From: Acanthochromis polyacanthus
Taxonomy: Eukaryota; Chordata; Actinopteri; Pomacentridae
Direction: 5' to 3'
DNA length: 64,000 bases
Assembly: GCF_021347895.1 (NCBI RefSeq)
Contig: NC_067120.1
Span: 11,269,361-11,333,360 of the forward strand
Each line of letters begins with the position of its first letter. Position 1 is the first letter of the stretch. The position numbers and the translations under genes were made by a program. This document shows, in pieces, positions 15,075 to 22,600 of the stretch. The notes under the pieces are model-generated. The model did no database searches. It was not told the origin of the DNA and saw only the letters and a list, made by a program, of their open reading frames with translations.

Positions 15075-18000
15075 TATATTTTAGACATGATATATATTTT
15101 TAAGCAAGTGCTGTTTTGCAGAGATTATGTGTTTTGTGTGGGAGAGCGCCCAACAATTGTTGTGTGTTATTCATTTTCACATAATGCTTTGTATTCATTT
15201 GTATGAGTGCATTCTCTGAGCCCTCCCCACATCTCACAGAGTACATCTGTATGTGTGTGTTTTACTCGGCACCCTGCTGTTTAAGTCCAGGTGTCAGTGA
15301 GGAGATCTCCACCCTTCGGCTGGAGGGGTTGATGTAAAATGCAGACATGCAGACAAGCAAACCCTGACTGACTGGACTCAGCTGACCCGCCTTCCCTGAG
15401 GGGTATTCAGCAGAGTCCAAACACTGGTGTCGCTGAAGTACATTTATATACAATGTCTTCCATAATTATTGGCACCCCTGGTTAAGATGTGTTGAAAACC
15501 TCAAAATAAATTCAATTTTTATTGAGGAAGCATACTTTCACACTGAAAATTGTTGAAAAATGTATTATAGGAGAAGATTAGGTGCTGTTTTGTTGGCAAA
15601 AGGGGGTTATACAAAGTGTTAACATCAGTGTTGCTAATAATTGTGGCACACATGATTTGACGTAAAAGAATTATTTCTTAACCCTCAAGCGACTGAGTGG
15701 GGTCATTTATGACCCCAGCCATATAATTATATTTGCCGTTTTTATATCTTTTATCTGAAAAACGTTTCCTACCATGAATTTGTCAATCTACTTGTCCTAC
15801 AGCTGCTCATAGTTTTTTGTAGAGATCGGCCAACTGGTGTGACAAAGATAATGGAAACTTGTCTGGGGTCACTTTTGACCCCAGAAAGATGTATAGGTTT
15901 TCCACTATTGTCGGCCTTAGTTTTATTTATTTATTTTTACCTCTCATCGCTATATTTCAGTGTTTTGCAGTGCACTATAGTTGGTAGACCTACATTTTTA
16001 GCCACAGCTGCCCAGGGGAAGACTGACTGGCTGCTAATCCACTCCTACAACCCCTCTGACCACCACCAACATTACACAGCATACGCATTCATACACCAGT
16101 GTAAGTGGCAGCACTGGAGGTAAGGTGGGTAAAAGGTCTTGCATTGGACGAACGGCTCTGCCACCTGAGCCACAGCCGCCCCTAATCTAAATACTTCTCT
16201 GCATGTTACATTGCACACATACAGACAAGATGTTTGTATAGATTTTGTTTTTATGTACTTTTGATTTACTATTGAGGAAACAAAAGGAATAAAGTTTTAA
16301 AAGAAGTGGCAGACAAAGCGTGTCTAAATACATGTTATTGCGTTCTTACAATGCATCATATTGTTCATATGGTTTTACTTTAGCTCTGAGTCAAAAATGA
16401 TTAAAATTCATGAATAATAAAGGAAGGTTATTTTAAAATATCCATCTTAAAATGCAGTGGAGTGGAATAGGTAAGAAAGCACAAAAAGAGGCACTAAAGT
16501 AGACATATTCCTGTGTAAAATATAGTGGGGTCATAAATGACCCCAGTCGGTCATTTTAGTCGCTAAAATAGCTTGGTCGCTTGAGGGTTAATGTGTGATT
16601 TTTTCCCCCCACTGAATAAATGCACTTGGATTTTCCTCTTTTTTCATTGTGGTCCTATATTATTTAGAAAAAAATGAATTTATTAGAAGCTAAAGAACAT
16701 GTCTTAACCAGGGGTGCCAATAATTATGGAGGGCGCTGTATGTGTGGAGAAGACTGTGATTTTAACAGACTATAAAAACTTAAACAGTGGTGTGATGATG
16801 GGATGATGAGGAATTTAAAGCTGCACTGATCAGTATTTTACAGAATATTAACAATGGAATAAAACAGGGAAATCTGCTTCTTTCAATTCACTGTTCTGGT
16901 TCACTGTCATTATTTTCATCAGTTTAACTGATAACTGTATCAGCTCGCTGTTTGCAGTGGAAAAGCTCTCTGTAGCCCTGCTCTATACTAACCAGCCAGA
17001 ACCTTATAACAAACAACAAAATTAGTGACAAGCTGGTGAAGCATTTAGCATGCCCGTAAATGTATGCTAACACTTCTGTTTACCACTTGCTCTGCTGCAC
17101 TTAGCAACCCGAAAAAAAGCTTTGAACATCTGGCGCAAAGGCTTTGCAGTAACGTGCAAACATTTATTTTGTTGTGCCATTGTATTATATGAAGTAAGCG
17201 GGAAACAAGTCAAACCTGTCTGCACCACATCTGAGCGAACCGCGTTTCAGTCTGTCGGGACCTGGCCAGAAGTTAAACGCACACTAAAACATAGCTATTG
17301 AGTCAAATTACACTCCTGTCCACTTGTTATGTCTCATGCGTCTACTAAAAACCAAAAAAACAACACCCAGGAAAATGTGATATAATTCATATGCTTGCCT
17401 GTTTGGGATTCAGTTTGTTGGTGCAGCTGCAACAGCAAAAAATGTGGGTCTAGGTCACTCTCTCTGCTGTTTTTTTTTTATTTGCTACGCTAGCATAAAT
17501 GTGCATGTAACAAGTTCTACCTGGACATAAAGCAGGTTTAGCTGGACGGGGTCCCGTGAGTCCACATTCTGGTCCGAATAGAAGAACTTGCGCCTGAGCA
17601 GCAGAGTCTCACTTTCTTCCACTCCCTGCTCTCTGAAGGTTCTGCTGTGGTCCAGCCAGTTCACTGCACAATCGATACAAAAAATACGTTACCACATGCA
17701 CGAAAATGAATAGGCATCTACTTTAAAAACACACTACTAGGGAGGATGCCAATGTAAAATTAATCTGGTAGTTTGAAAGTGAAAAATCAGCTTTGACAGA
17801 AGATCTACCAAATTCATCAGAGAGGTGAAAATCTTAAAGGAGCACAAACAGTATCATTTGCATCATTTTCTGCTAAGACGAAAGCTACATCTCAGCCACA
17901 CTTGGAGGGTGATTTATATATTTGCATGTTTCAAATTTTAATTGGTGTCCTCTGGGCAGAAGATAACAGGAGTAATTTCATTAAGCTTTCAGATGTCCAT

Positions 18001-19601
18001 GCAATAAATTAGGCTTGAGTGATGAAGTACATGTCTAAGATGATGATGTTGAGTCAAAACCATTAATGTGAAAATAAGAAATTGACGTAAAGTCATCAGG
18101 ACGTCAGCGATAGTTCTGGAGGCTCTTGCAGGCTTGCACTCACGATCATCATCTGTGTGCAGTTTGGCTTTGAGCTTTTCCATCTTCCTCTCGTCTCGTA
18201 GCAGCAGAGTTCTGTCTTTCTTGAGGGTCCCCATCCCGTCCTCCTTCTTGTCCTCTGTCATCTCTTGAATGAGGGAGTACTCCTCATAGTTGGTGATTCC
18301 TGAAAAGTTAGCCAGGGAATTGTCAGAGGCAAAGATGCTTCAAACCAGCAGGATAACTACTACCACGATAAAGAAAGGCATCGCTGCAATTCTCTTGCAC
18401 TCTCTTTTTATCTCTTTCTCTCTGCTTTGAAACAGAAGTGAGGGAAAGCTGGTATAGAGCCAGAAAACTAAAATAGGAGCCGAGCAGGAGAACAAGCCAA
18501 GCAGAAAGCCCTACTCTAAATAAACATTTTCCAATAAAGCTATCTGCCAGACACACATCCCTCTCTTCCTCACCCAATTAGGCTTGGTAGCGGCCCATTA
18601 TAATTGAAATATACAGCTTAGGGAACACCTCTGTGACAGGCAGGGATGCCATGATCTGGGCCTTAGGAAGAACACTTCGACAGTTATTAGAAACAAGCTT
18701 GTTTGAGCTTGATAAATCATGTCCATTGTGTTCTGAACAAAATGTGATTAAGACTTTATCAAGCAGACATAAATGCGCTAAGGTGCTTAAGCAAATTATG
18801 TTCTTAAAATATGAATTCAAGAGCACAGCACCATATTGCAGCTCAATATTAAATCAGGAAGCACACCTCAGACTACAACTAAAATAGAAGACGAATAACT
18901 TAAGCCTTTGATGGTGACTCGACAAGATTTTTCAAAGAGCTTGCAGCAGAGACACTTACCTATTCTACTACATATGGTGACAAGCAGCTCGCCAACTGTT
19001 TTTGAGTCATCCACCATGATGGTTTTAATTGCGCCATCCAGCATTTTGATCTTCTGCGGCCTCTGTTTCTTCTTATACTCCAAGACATCCTGAGAAAACA
19101 GAAGAGGAAGCGCAATGACATCCACAGCTCCGCTAAACGCTTTCAACAGCAAACTGCGATCTCTCCCAGCTAGCGGGGAAGCATAAAAATCTCAGGCCCC
19201 ACAGAAAATGTAAATCACTTTAAGAAGCCATAAGTGACACTGACAGTTCTCCACCCTGGTGTATATGACATAATCTTACTCCATTTCGTAGCATGTAGTA
19301 ATCTAGGGTTCTCCCAGACTCAAGCCAGATTCCTTTCCTGGGATCGTCGTCAGACAGGAACAGGCCGTAATCTGAGGCTGAAACACAGAGTGAAACAGAG
19401 TCATGCAAATGTAGGTGCCTATAGATTTCCATTATGTAAATTAGATTCACCAGTCGTCCTCCAACCTTGTCCCGTTTGGGCCTCTGGGACTCTCTCTCTA
19501 ATGATTCTGCAGGCATCATACACAGGGGTGGACGGTTCAAACTGCATCGTCTTCACCACATTGCACTGGCGGACACAAATCTTCAATGATAAGGCCACCA
19601 T
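329..19601 (-). CDS. tln2: talin-2, N-terminal half (18 coding exons, continues beyond the left edge)
   Basis: Talin links integrin tails to actin at adhesions: the FERM head binds integrin beta tails and acidic lipids, and the rod binds vinculin and actin. Eighteen exons join in frame to about 824 residues, each with a splice acceptor and donor that fit the reading frame. Approximate domains are F0 1-88, F1 89-206, F2 207-312, F3 313-405, linker 406-485, R1 486-660, R2 661-790, and R3 from 791. Talin-2 rather than talin-1 is indicated by ICVRQCNVVK at the N-terminus, EYKKKQRPQKIKMLDG in F0, TLKKDRTLL in F1, and VVSPTISSPVCQEQLVEAGK in R2/R3. The start is the ATG at 19601, which gives the canonical MVALSLK. 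No frameshift or stop was seen inside an exon. The remaining two thirds of the rod lies outside the window. The talin-2 call also fits the C2CD4 neighbour. Confidence 0.97.
946..1113 (-). CDS. tln2: tln2 coding exon 17 (residues 671-726), rod R2
   Basis: Encodes DTLMNLAKAVANAAAMLVLK, KNVAQVAEDTILQNRVIAAA and TQCALSTSQLVACTK, heptad-like alanine-rich helices of R2. Acceptor TTGCAG, donor AAG|GTACTG, 56 codons in phase 0. Confidence 0.95.
1789..1887 (-). CDS. tln2: tln2 coding exon 16 (residues 638-670), end of R1
   Basis: Encodes PRQTVLTAAGSIGQASGDLL then RHMGEGETDEKFQ, exactly 33 codons. Acceptor CTCATGCAG, donor CAG|GTTGGA. It completes rod bundle R1. Confidence 0.94.
2125..2333 (-). CDS. 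tln2: tln2 coding exon 15 (residues 568-637), R1 with vinculin-binding helix
   Basis: Encodes EPTETDYTAVGCAITTISSN, then SKGVKLLAALMDDEVGSG and MLAGAVSDLLRSVEPAAAE. The GVKLLAALM to SDLLRSV stretch corresponds to the first vinculin-binding region of talins. Acceptor CTCTGCAG, donor GAG|GTGAGG, phase 0. Confidence 0.95.
2993..3101 (-). CDS. tln2: tln2 coding exon 14 (residues 532-567), rod R1
   Basis: Encodes ASRVWVQNKVDESKHEIHSQ then VDAITAGTASVVNLTA of R1. Acceptor CCAAAAG, donor GCAG|GTGAGT, with Gly568 split. Confidence 0.94.
3495..3608 (-). CDS. tln2: tln2 coding exon 13 (residues 494-531), start of rod R1
   Basis: Encodes SLAQQALMGTINSSMQAVQQ then AQADLGHVDNLPPLGHDL, the first helix of rod bundle R1. 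Acceptor TTGTCAG, donor TTA|GTGAGT, 38 codons in phase 0. It ends at LPPLGHD where relatives read LPPLGQD. Confidence 0.93.
4121..4304 (-). CDS. tln2: tln2 coding exon 12 (residues 432-493), linker with calpain-site region
   Basis: Encodes STILQQQFNRVGRVEHGSVA and the low-complexity linker through GQMHRGHMPPL. The LQQQ stretch (about residues 436-439) matches the calpain-2 cleavage region of talins. The only acceptor that keeps frame is GCATAAG|GTCC, giving KKSTIL across the junction. Donor CTG|GTGAGT, phase 0. Confidence 0.94.
4305..5505 (-). other. tln2 intron between exons 11 and 12
   Basis: About 1.2 kb of AT-rich intron with a poly-A tract at 5227-5244. The minus-strand sequence before the acceptor at 4305 is strongly pyrimidine-rich. 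Nothing else is recognised. Confidence 0.7.
5506..5582 (-). CDS. tln2: tln2 coding exon 11 (residues 407-431), head-rod linker
   Basis: Encodes the start of the flexible linker between F3 and the rod: KQSKDRFGLEGDEESTMLEE then SVSPK. Acceptor CCTCTACAG, donor AA|GTGAGT. It is separated from exon 10 by a 95-base intron with GC-AG ends. Confidence 0.94.
5583..5677 (-). other. 95-bp GC-AG intron of tln2
   Basis: The intron begins GCAAGTAATT on the minus strand and ends CCTCTACAG. It is one of the shortest introns in the window. Both flanking exons are recognised talin sequence and join in phase 0 only here, so the GC donor is real in this assembly. Confidence 0.85.
5678..5779 (-). CDS. tln2: tln2 coding exon 10 (residues 373-406), followed by a GC donor
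   Basis: Encodes the rest of F3: DFGEYQESYYSVQTTEGEQI then SQLIAGYIDIILKK. The acceptor is GTACAG. The donor reads AAG|GCAAGTA, a GC rather than GT splice site in an otherwise perfect consensus. The reading frame requires this junction, because LKK must join KQSKDRFG of the next exon. Confidence 0.94.
6526..6681 (-). CDS. tln2: tln2 coding exon 9 (residues 321-372), F3 integrin-binding core
   Basis: Encodes the F3 PTB-like fold: EKMKGKNKLVPRLLGITKES onward, then EWPLTTVKRWAASPKSFTL. Arg362 and Trp363 align with the talin-1 Arg358/Trp359 pair that contacts integrin beta tails, and the lysines of KMKGKNK match the membrane-contact loop. The acceptor is CTGACAG and the donor is TTG|GTACTG, giving 52 codons in phase 0. 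Integrin-binding residues appear intact. Confidence 0.96.
6682..8625 (-). other. tln2 intron 8 sequence, mostly unannotated
   Basis: Intron between exons 8 and 9. It contains a GGA-rich simple repeat near 6833-6862 and a T-rich tract at 7153-7166. No exon or mobile element is recognised before 8626. Confidence 0.6.
8626..9110. repeat. interspersed teleost repeat in tln2 intron 8
   Basis: The block starts with an ACATAGACCATATGTAAAG-type sequence and ends with AGCCATTTGAGGAACTGCAG and a T-rich tract before a GGCCCGCAG-type end. I recognise this combination as a high-copy interspersed sequence in fish genomes from general familiarity; no family name is assigned. Edges are approximate. Confidence 0.5.
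9228..9332 (-). CDS. tln2: tln2 coding exon 8 (residues 286-320)
   Basis: Encodes the end of F2 and the start of F3: DHKNCGEMTEIEGKVKYVKL then ARSLQTYGVSFFLVK. Acceptor TTTTTCCAG, donor AAG|GTAAGA, exactly 35 codons. An interspersed repeat ends about 120 bases downstream of this exon. Confidence 0.95.
9531..9594 (-). CDS. tln2: tln2 coding exon 7 (residues 264-285)
   Basis: A short exon in F2 encoding LKEFLPKEYIKQRGSEKKIFQ. The acceptor is CCGTAG and the donor is CAA|GTATGT, phase 0. The 64 nt complete Asp264 and add 21 codons. Confidence 0.94.
9905..10032 (-). CDS. tln2: tln2 coding exon 6 (residues 222-263)
   Basis: Encodes the helical F2 subdomain (ARDDILNGSHPVSFDKACEF, then QIQFGPHAEHKHKPGFL). 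The basic residues in HKHKPG belong to the F2 surface that contacts acidic membrane lipids in talins. Acceptor CTCCTCCAG, donor GA|GTAAGC, with Asp264 split across the junction. Confidence 0.95.
10033..11951 (-). other. tln2 intron 5, right-hand part before the Tc1 copy
   Basis: Part of the 7.5-kb intron between exons 5 and 6. A CT-rich tract lies at 10680-10722. No exon, RNA gene or clear repeat is seen in the rest. Confidence 0.6.
11952..13309 (+). mobile_element. decayed Tc1-like DNA transposon
   Basis: The ends carry inverted repeats sharing AGTGCTGTGAAAAAGTAT, bordered by TA on both sides (11950-11951 and 13310-13311), as expected for Tc1/mariner. The left end has a two-base insertion relative to the right. 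The interior holds broken Tc1 transposase sequence on the plus strand. At about 1.36 kb it is slightly shorter than an intact Tc1 (about 1.6 kb), consistent with internal deletion. Confidence 0.88.
12360..13140 (+). pseudogene. Tc1 transposase remnant
   Basis: The plus-strand translation contains DIIHKSRKHGTVVNLPRNS and EVTQEPRRTSKELQASL, the paired-like DNA-binding region of Tc1 transposases. Later come MVWGFF, VITDGAMN and the LKHSWFIQQENDPKDIS motif that surrounds the second catalytic Asp (usually QQDNDPKH). Frameshifts and stops split it, and the region carrying the first catalytic Asp appears deleted. It is inactive. Confidence 0.85.
14229..14250. repeat. (TG)n microsatellite
   Basis: A run of TG dinucleotides followed by GGTGGGTGG in a tln2 intron. 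Confidence 0.9.
15004..15072. repeat. (TA)n(TG)n(TA)n microsatellite
   Basis: About 69 bases of uninterrupted alternating pyrimidine-purine steps: TA repeats, about 25 TG units, then TA repeats. Such tracts favour Z-DNA and are length-polymorphic. Confidence 0.93.
15682..16587. mobile_element. piggyBac-like TTAA element nested in the Tc1-type element
   Basis: TTAA borders both sides (15678-15681 and 16588-16591) and the ends are inverted: CCCTCAAGCGAC at the left and, reversed, GGTCGCTTGAGGG at the right. TTAA targets with CCCT ends are characteristic of piggyBac-type elements. No transposase is recognised in the 906 bp. Inside are three 18-base palindromes of the form GGGGTCA-N4-TGACCCC and, at 15985-16185, another common fish repeat segment. 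Confidence 0.85.
15985..16185. repeat. interspersed repeat segment within the nested element
   Basis: Contains CACAGCTGCCCAGGGGAAGA and ends near GCCACCTGAGCCACAGCCGC, a combination I recognise as a frequent fish interspersed sequence. It may be an insertion into, or an inherent part of, the TTAA element. Confidence 0.4.
16741..17520 (-). other. tln2 intron 5, left of exon 5
   Basis: Intron between the Tc1-type element and the exon 5 donor. A T-rich run lies near 17471-17481. Nothing else is recognised. Confidence 0.6.
17521..17663 (-). CDS. tln2: tln2 coding exon 5 (residues 174-221)
   Basis: Encodes the end of F1 and the start of F2: LNWLDHSRTFREQGV, then LLLRRKFFYSDQNVDSRDPV, ending QLNLLYVQ. 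The acceptor is TGTGCAG and the donor is CCAG|GTAGAA, phase 0. The 143 nt plus one carried base give 48 codons. Confidence 0.95.
18144..18299 (-). CDS. tln2: tln2 coding exon 4 (residues 122-173)
   Basis: Encodes F1 including its long basic loop (GTLKKDRTLLLRDERKMEK, KLHTDDD). Acceptor CTTTTCAG, donor GATC|GTGAGT, split Gly122 and Leu174 codons. There are three leucines in TLLLRDE where I recall two in mammalian talins, which would be a one-residue length difference at the edge of the loop. Confidence 0.95.
18960..19089 (-). CDS. tln2: tln2 coding exon 3 (residues 79-121)
   Basis: Covers the end of F0 and the start of F1: DVLEYKKKQRPQKIKMLDG, then the VDDSKTVGELLVTICSRI ubiquitin-like core of F1. 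The acceptor is TTTTCTCAG and the donor is ATAG|GTAAGT. The wording EYKKKQRPQK and GELLVTICSRIG is the talin-2 form. Confidence 0.95.
19280..19377 (-). CDS. tln2: tln2 coding exon 2 (residues 46-78)
   Basis: Encodes the second half of F0 (SDYGLFLSDDDPRKGIWLES then GRTLDYYMLRNG). The acceptor is TTTCAG and the donor is GGA|GTAAGA, phase 0. The 98 nt plus one carried base give exactly 33 codons. Confidence 0.95.
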
Positions 19602-19639
19602 CTTGGTGGGTTGTATAAGGGCCTCACCGACCTATACAC
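19466..19639 (-). CDS. tln2: tln2 coding exon 1 (38 nt of 5' UTR plus residues 1-45)
   Basis: The start codon is at 19601-19599 and the exon encodes the first part of F0 (MVALSLKICVRQCNVVKTMQ onward). A consensus acceptor (CTGTTTTCCAG) ends at 19640, so 38 bases of 5' UTR precede the ATG and an upstream non-coding exon must exist. The donor is G|GTTGGA after 19466. It leaves one base of the codon for Ala46, which is completed by the next exon. Confidence 0.95.
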
Positions 19640-22600
19640 CTGGAAAACAGAGAGGTTGAAACATAAGGTCTAGAGCAAGTAATGTCATCATACTGGCCAA
19701 TAACTCAAATAGAGGGTCTGTGTTATGGTAAAAAAAAATCAACATGCCATTATGAAAATGTCCTCTCATAAAACAATCAGGCTTCTAAGAGTGAAGAGGA
19801 AGTCTCAGAGGCGAAATAAAACACCACAAGGCACAGAACAAATCATCACAATTATCTCCGTAGGGACATTTTTACCTGTGAAATTGAATGTGTGTTATGC
19901 TGTATCCCTGCCTCAGCAGCTCATCACTCCTCTGGTGTTCTGATATTAAAGGGTTAGTGTATGAAGAGCTTTTTGCCTGATTGCAGTGTATCTAGAATTA
20001 GCTGAACTAAGGCAATAAAACATAACCTTTCAGCAGAAAAAGGAGGGGGAAAAAAAAGTGCAGATCTCTCCAATCGGCAAGAATAACAGGAGACGGATCA
20101 AAACACATTCCACCGCTGCATCATTATTCGCTCTCCTCCTGGTCTGCACTCTCCTCCGGAAGCAAACTTCACTGCGAGACAAATCTGTGGGCGTTTAATC
20201 ATACTCTGCAATTAGGGTGAATCAATTCTGGTATTCTGAGACTCCTGTACAAATAAAGGACAGGGACTGACACTGCAGAGTTTTTTTCTCTATTCCTTGA
20301 CCTTGGCCTCAACACAGAGAGATGGAAGTGATAAATAGGGCCATCTGTACCAGGGAGGCTCTCTGTCTTTTACACAACGAAGATCTGAAATATAGCTGTT
20401 CCTTTTTTGTGAGCATATTCCTGTGACACATTTTAAGCAAAACTATCTTTTCTGGAGACGATTGGTACATCAGTACTGGCTCCCACGTACTAATGTTACT
20501 ATACTCTGGGTCTGCAATAATTTTATTTATGAGCTAAACTGTTGGTGATTTCTACAATCTCTCAAATGATTATTTCATGCAAAAATGTCAAAACAGTTGC
20601 AACATTCAAATCACTGTTGGAACTGCAAAGAGTTTTGGTTCATTATCAAAAAGACTAGGATTTTTTGCCAACTGAAAATGATTTTCAAAATATCTGTTGT
20701 TTTTGCTCTACTATATTCCATATTGCAATGTAACACCAAAAGAATTTTCGTTGTTTTCTCCATAGTCGGATATAAAGGTGAAAGTTCAAATGTTCACACT
20801 GACACGATTCAGACTTCAGCCACATTTGGAAACAAAGAGTTTTTTTGTGTGCAGAATTCACAGCTCTTCCACAGGACCCTTTTGAGACAGAGCAGAGCAA
20901 GTCTGCGAAGTAAATTTCCTATAATGATGTAGAAGAGAATGAGCCCGCCTGCGACGGTGCCTCTGTCATATCCATGGGTTCCTCTCCAATACCCCCTCTC
21001 CTTTCCTGAGTTTTTCCTCATACAAAGTGGGAAAGACAGGCACAAAAAAGGGGAGGTAATGGCACCGCATGAGCTCTCCTCTATACAGGCTGGCAGAGAA
21101 GCCCCACCGAGTTTTTGTCATCTAGCTCTTCCACAGATACTCTGTTCTAGACAAGCGGCTTGAGACCCCAGACTGACAATACAGCAGGCCACACGGGTCT
21201 GCAGATAACAGCTCCCTTGCACAGTTGATATGCAGTGCAGATGGTGCAGGAAATGCTTGTATTTTTGTGGAAGTTTCTCAAGGATTTCACGGAGGTCCGT
21301 CTCAGAAAAAAAAGCCAAAGTCACTTACGATGACAAAAATCCAGTGGAGATAACTGTGGGTCTACAGCAACAGTCACTTTAGTATCTGTTGTCAGTAGCA
21401 TCAGTCACTCCAGAGAGTAAGTGGTGCAGAAACCACATGATGAAACCCAGGAGGATAATGATAATCCCTGAGCTTACAGTAGTGCGAGAGAACATTTTTC
21501 ACTAGGTTCCTCGTGCAAACACTCCAGTGCAGCCAACTCTTCATTAGCTCTGCTTTCAAGCAAGGTTGAAACATGACTCAGTAACGCACCTCTCTGTAGA
21601 ATCTTATATTCTTGTATTATATTATGATTACTAGATCACAAAGGTAGGCTTAAAATGTAATTTCATCTCTCATGACTATCACTAGTTCATCAGGAAAGAG
21701 TCCTGCATTGAATTAGGTTTGTTTACTACTGCACATATTAAGACATGAAAATGGCCAAAGAGCAGCTTACTGGGGAGTCTAAACATTGACAATTCAATAG
21801 AGACCAGGGAAGGAAGGAGCCATCTGGAGAGGATACAGCTCTAATGATTGACTATAATACCAGCAGCGGAGCAGAGCCGCAGAGCAACAACTGCTGCGAT
21901 TATTGCACCAGTCTGTCACACAACAACTGAGGAGAAGGCTGGACAGGAAACTTCAACTATATTGGTCCAGGTCGGATCAGCTTTTGCGAACCATCCTTCC
22001 AAATGCTTCCAGACAGAAAGACAAATCTGAAGCAGAATCGGCCTAAAGAGAAGCATGAATGACATTCAGCGAAGGACAGCATCCGACATTGTACGGGAGT
22101 GCTTCAGTTTTCTGTTTTTTGTTCGATCAGTGCGTGGGAAAGACACAGAAAATACAGGGTACGAAAAAAGCCAGGATCAGTTGTCATCTTATTATTCTTA
22201 TGCAATAAGCTTGACACTTTACTCTGAAGTAATTACTCATTAAATAGGATGGCCAAACCTTTCTGACCCGCCGGCAAAAACAAAAAGCAATTAAGAAAGA
22301 CAATAAAACGAAAACGAGTGTAGCCAAATGAGAACTGAAAATAATTACATATTTATGGTGCGCATAATTTCTTGTTCTTAAAGCTCCACATCTACACCAT
22401 CCCCCCACAGTGTGAGGGGATTTTCAAGGTCAGCCCATTAAAAAGGAATCCCAGGAAAAACAGCGATGATTCTCTAGTAAACAGCACACTTTACACTGGT
22501 TTTGCTTTATTTGTAGACAGCAACAGAAGTAGCGACGCAGCTGCAAACATCTCTTTATTTCAGCAGTGATTACCATGAGTATAAAAACAGCCACTGGGGG

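Larger units (their letters stand above)
13310..15450 (-). other. tln2 intron 5, middle part
   Basis: Intron sequence with a TG repeat at 14229-14250, a purine-rich stretch about 14580-14900, and a TA/TG tract at 15004-15072. No exon is recognised. Confidence 0.6.
15451..16738. mobile_element. Tc1/mariner-type non-autonomous element (host of a nested insertion)
   Basis: The two ends are inverted copies of each other over about 40 bases. They share CCATAATTATTGGCACCCCT and then GGTTAAGA, with a few mismatches in the outer 9 bases. Both sides are bordered by TA (15449-15450 and 16739-16740). There is no transposase sequence. Removing the nested TTAA element leaves only about 380 bp, MITE-sized. 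Confidence 0.85.

Noticed and set aside
19234..19659. 141-codon plus-strand open frame over the start of tln2
   Set aside because: It is antisense to two confirmed tln2 coding exons and resembles no known protein.
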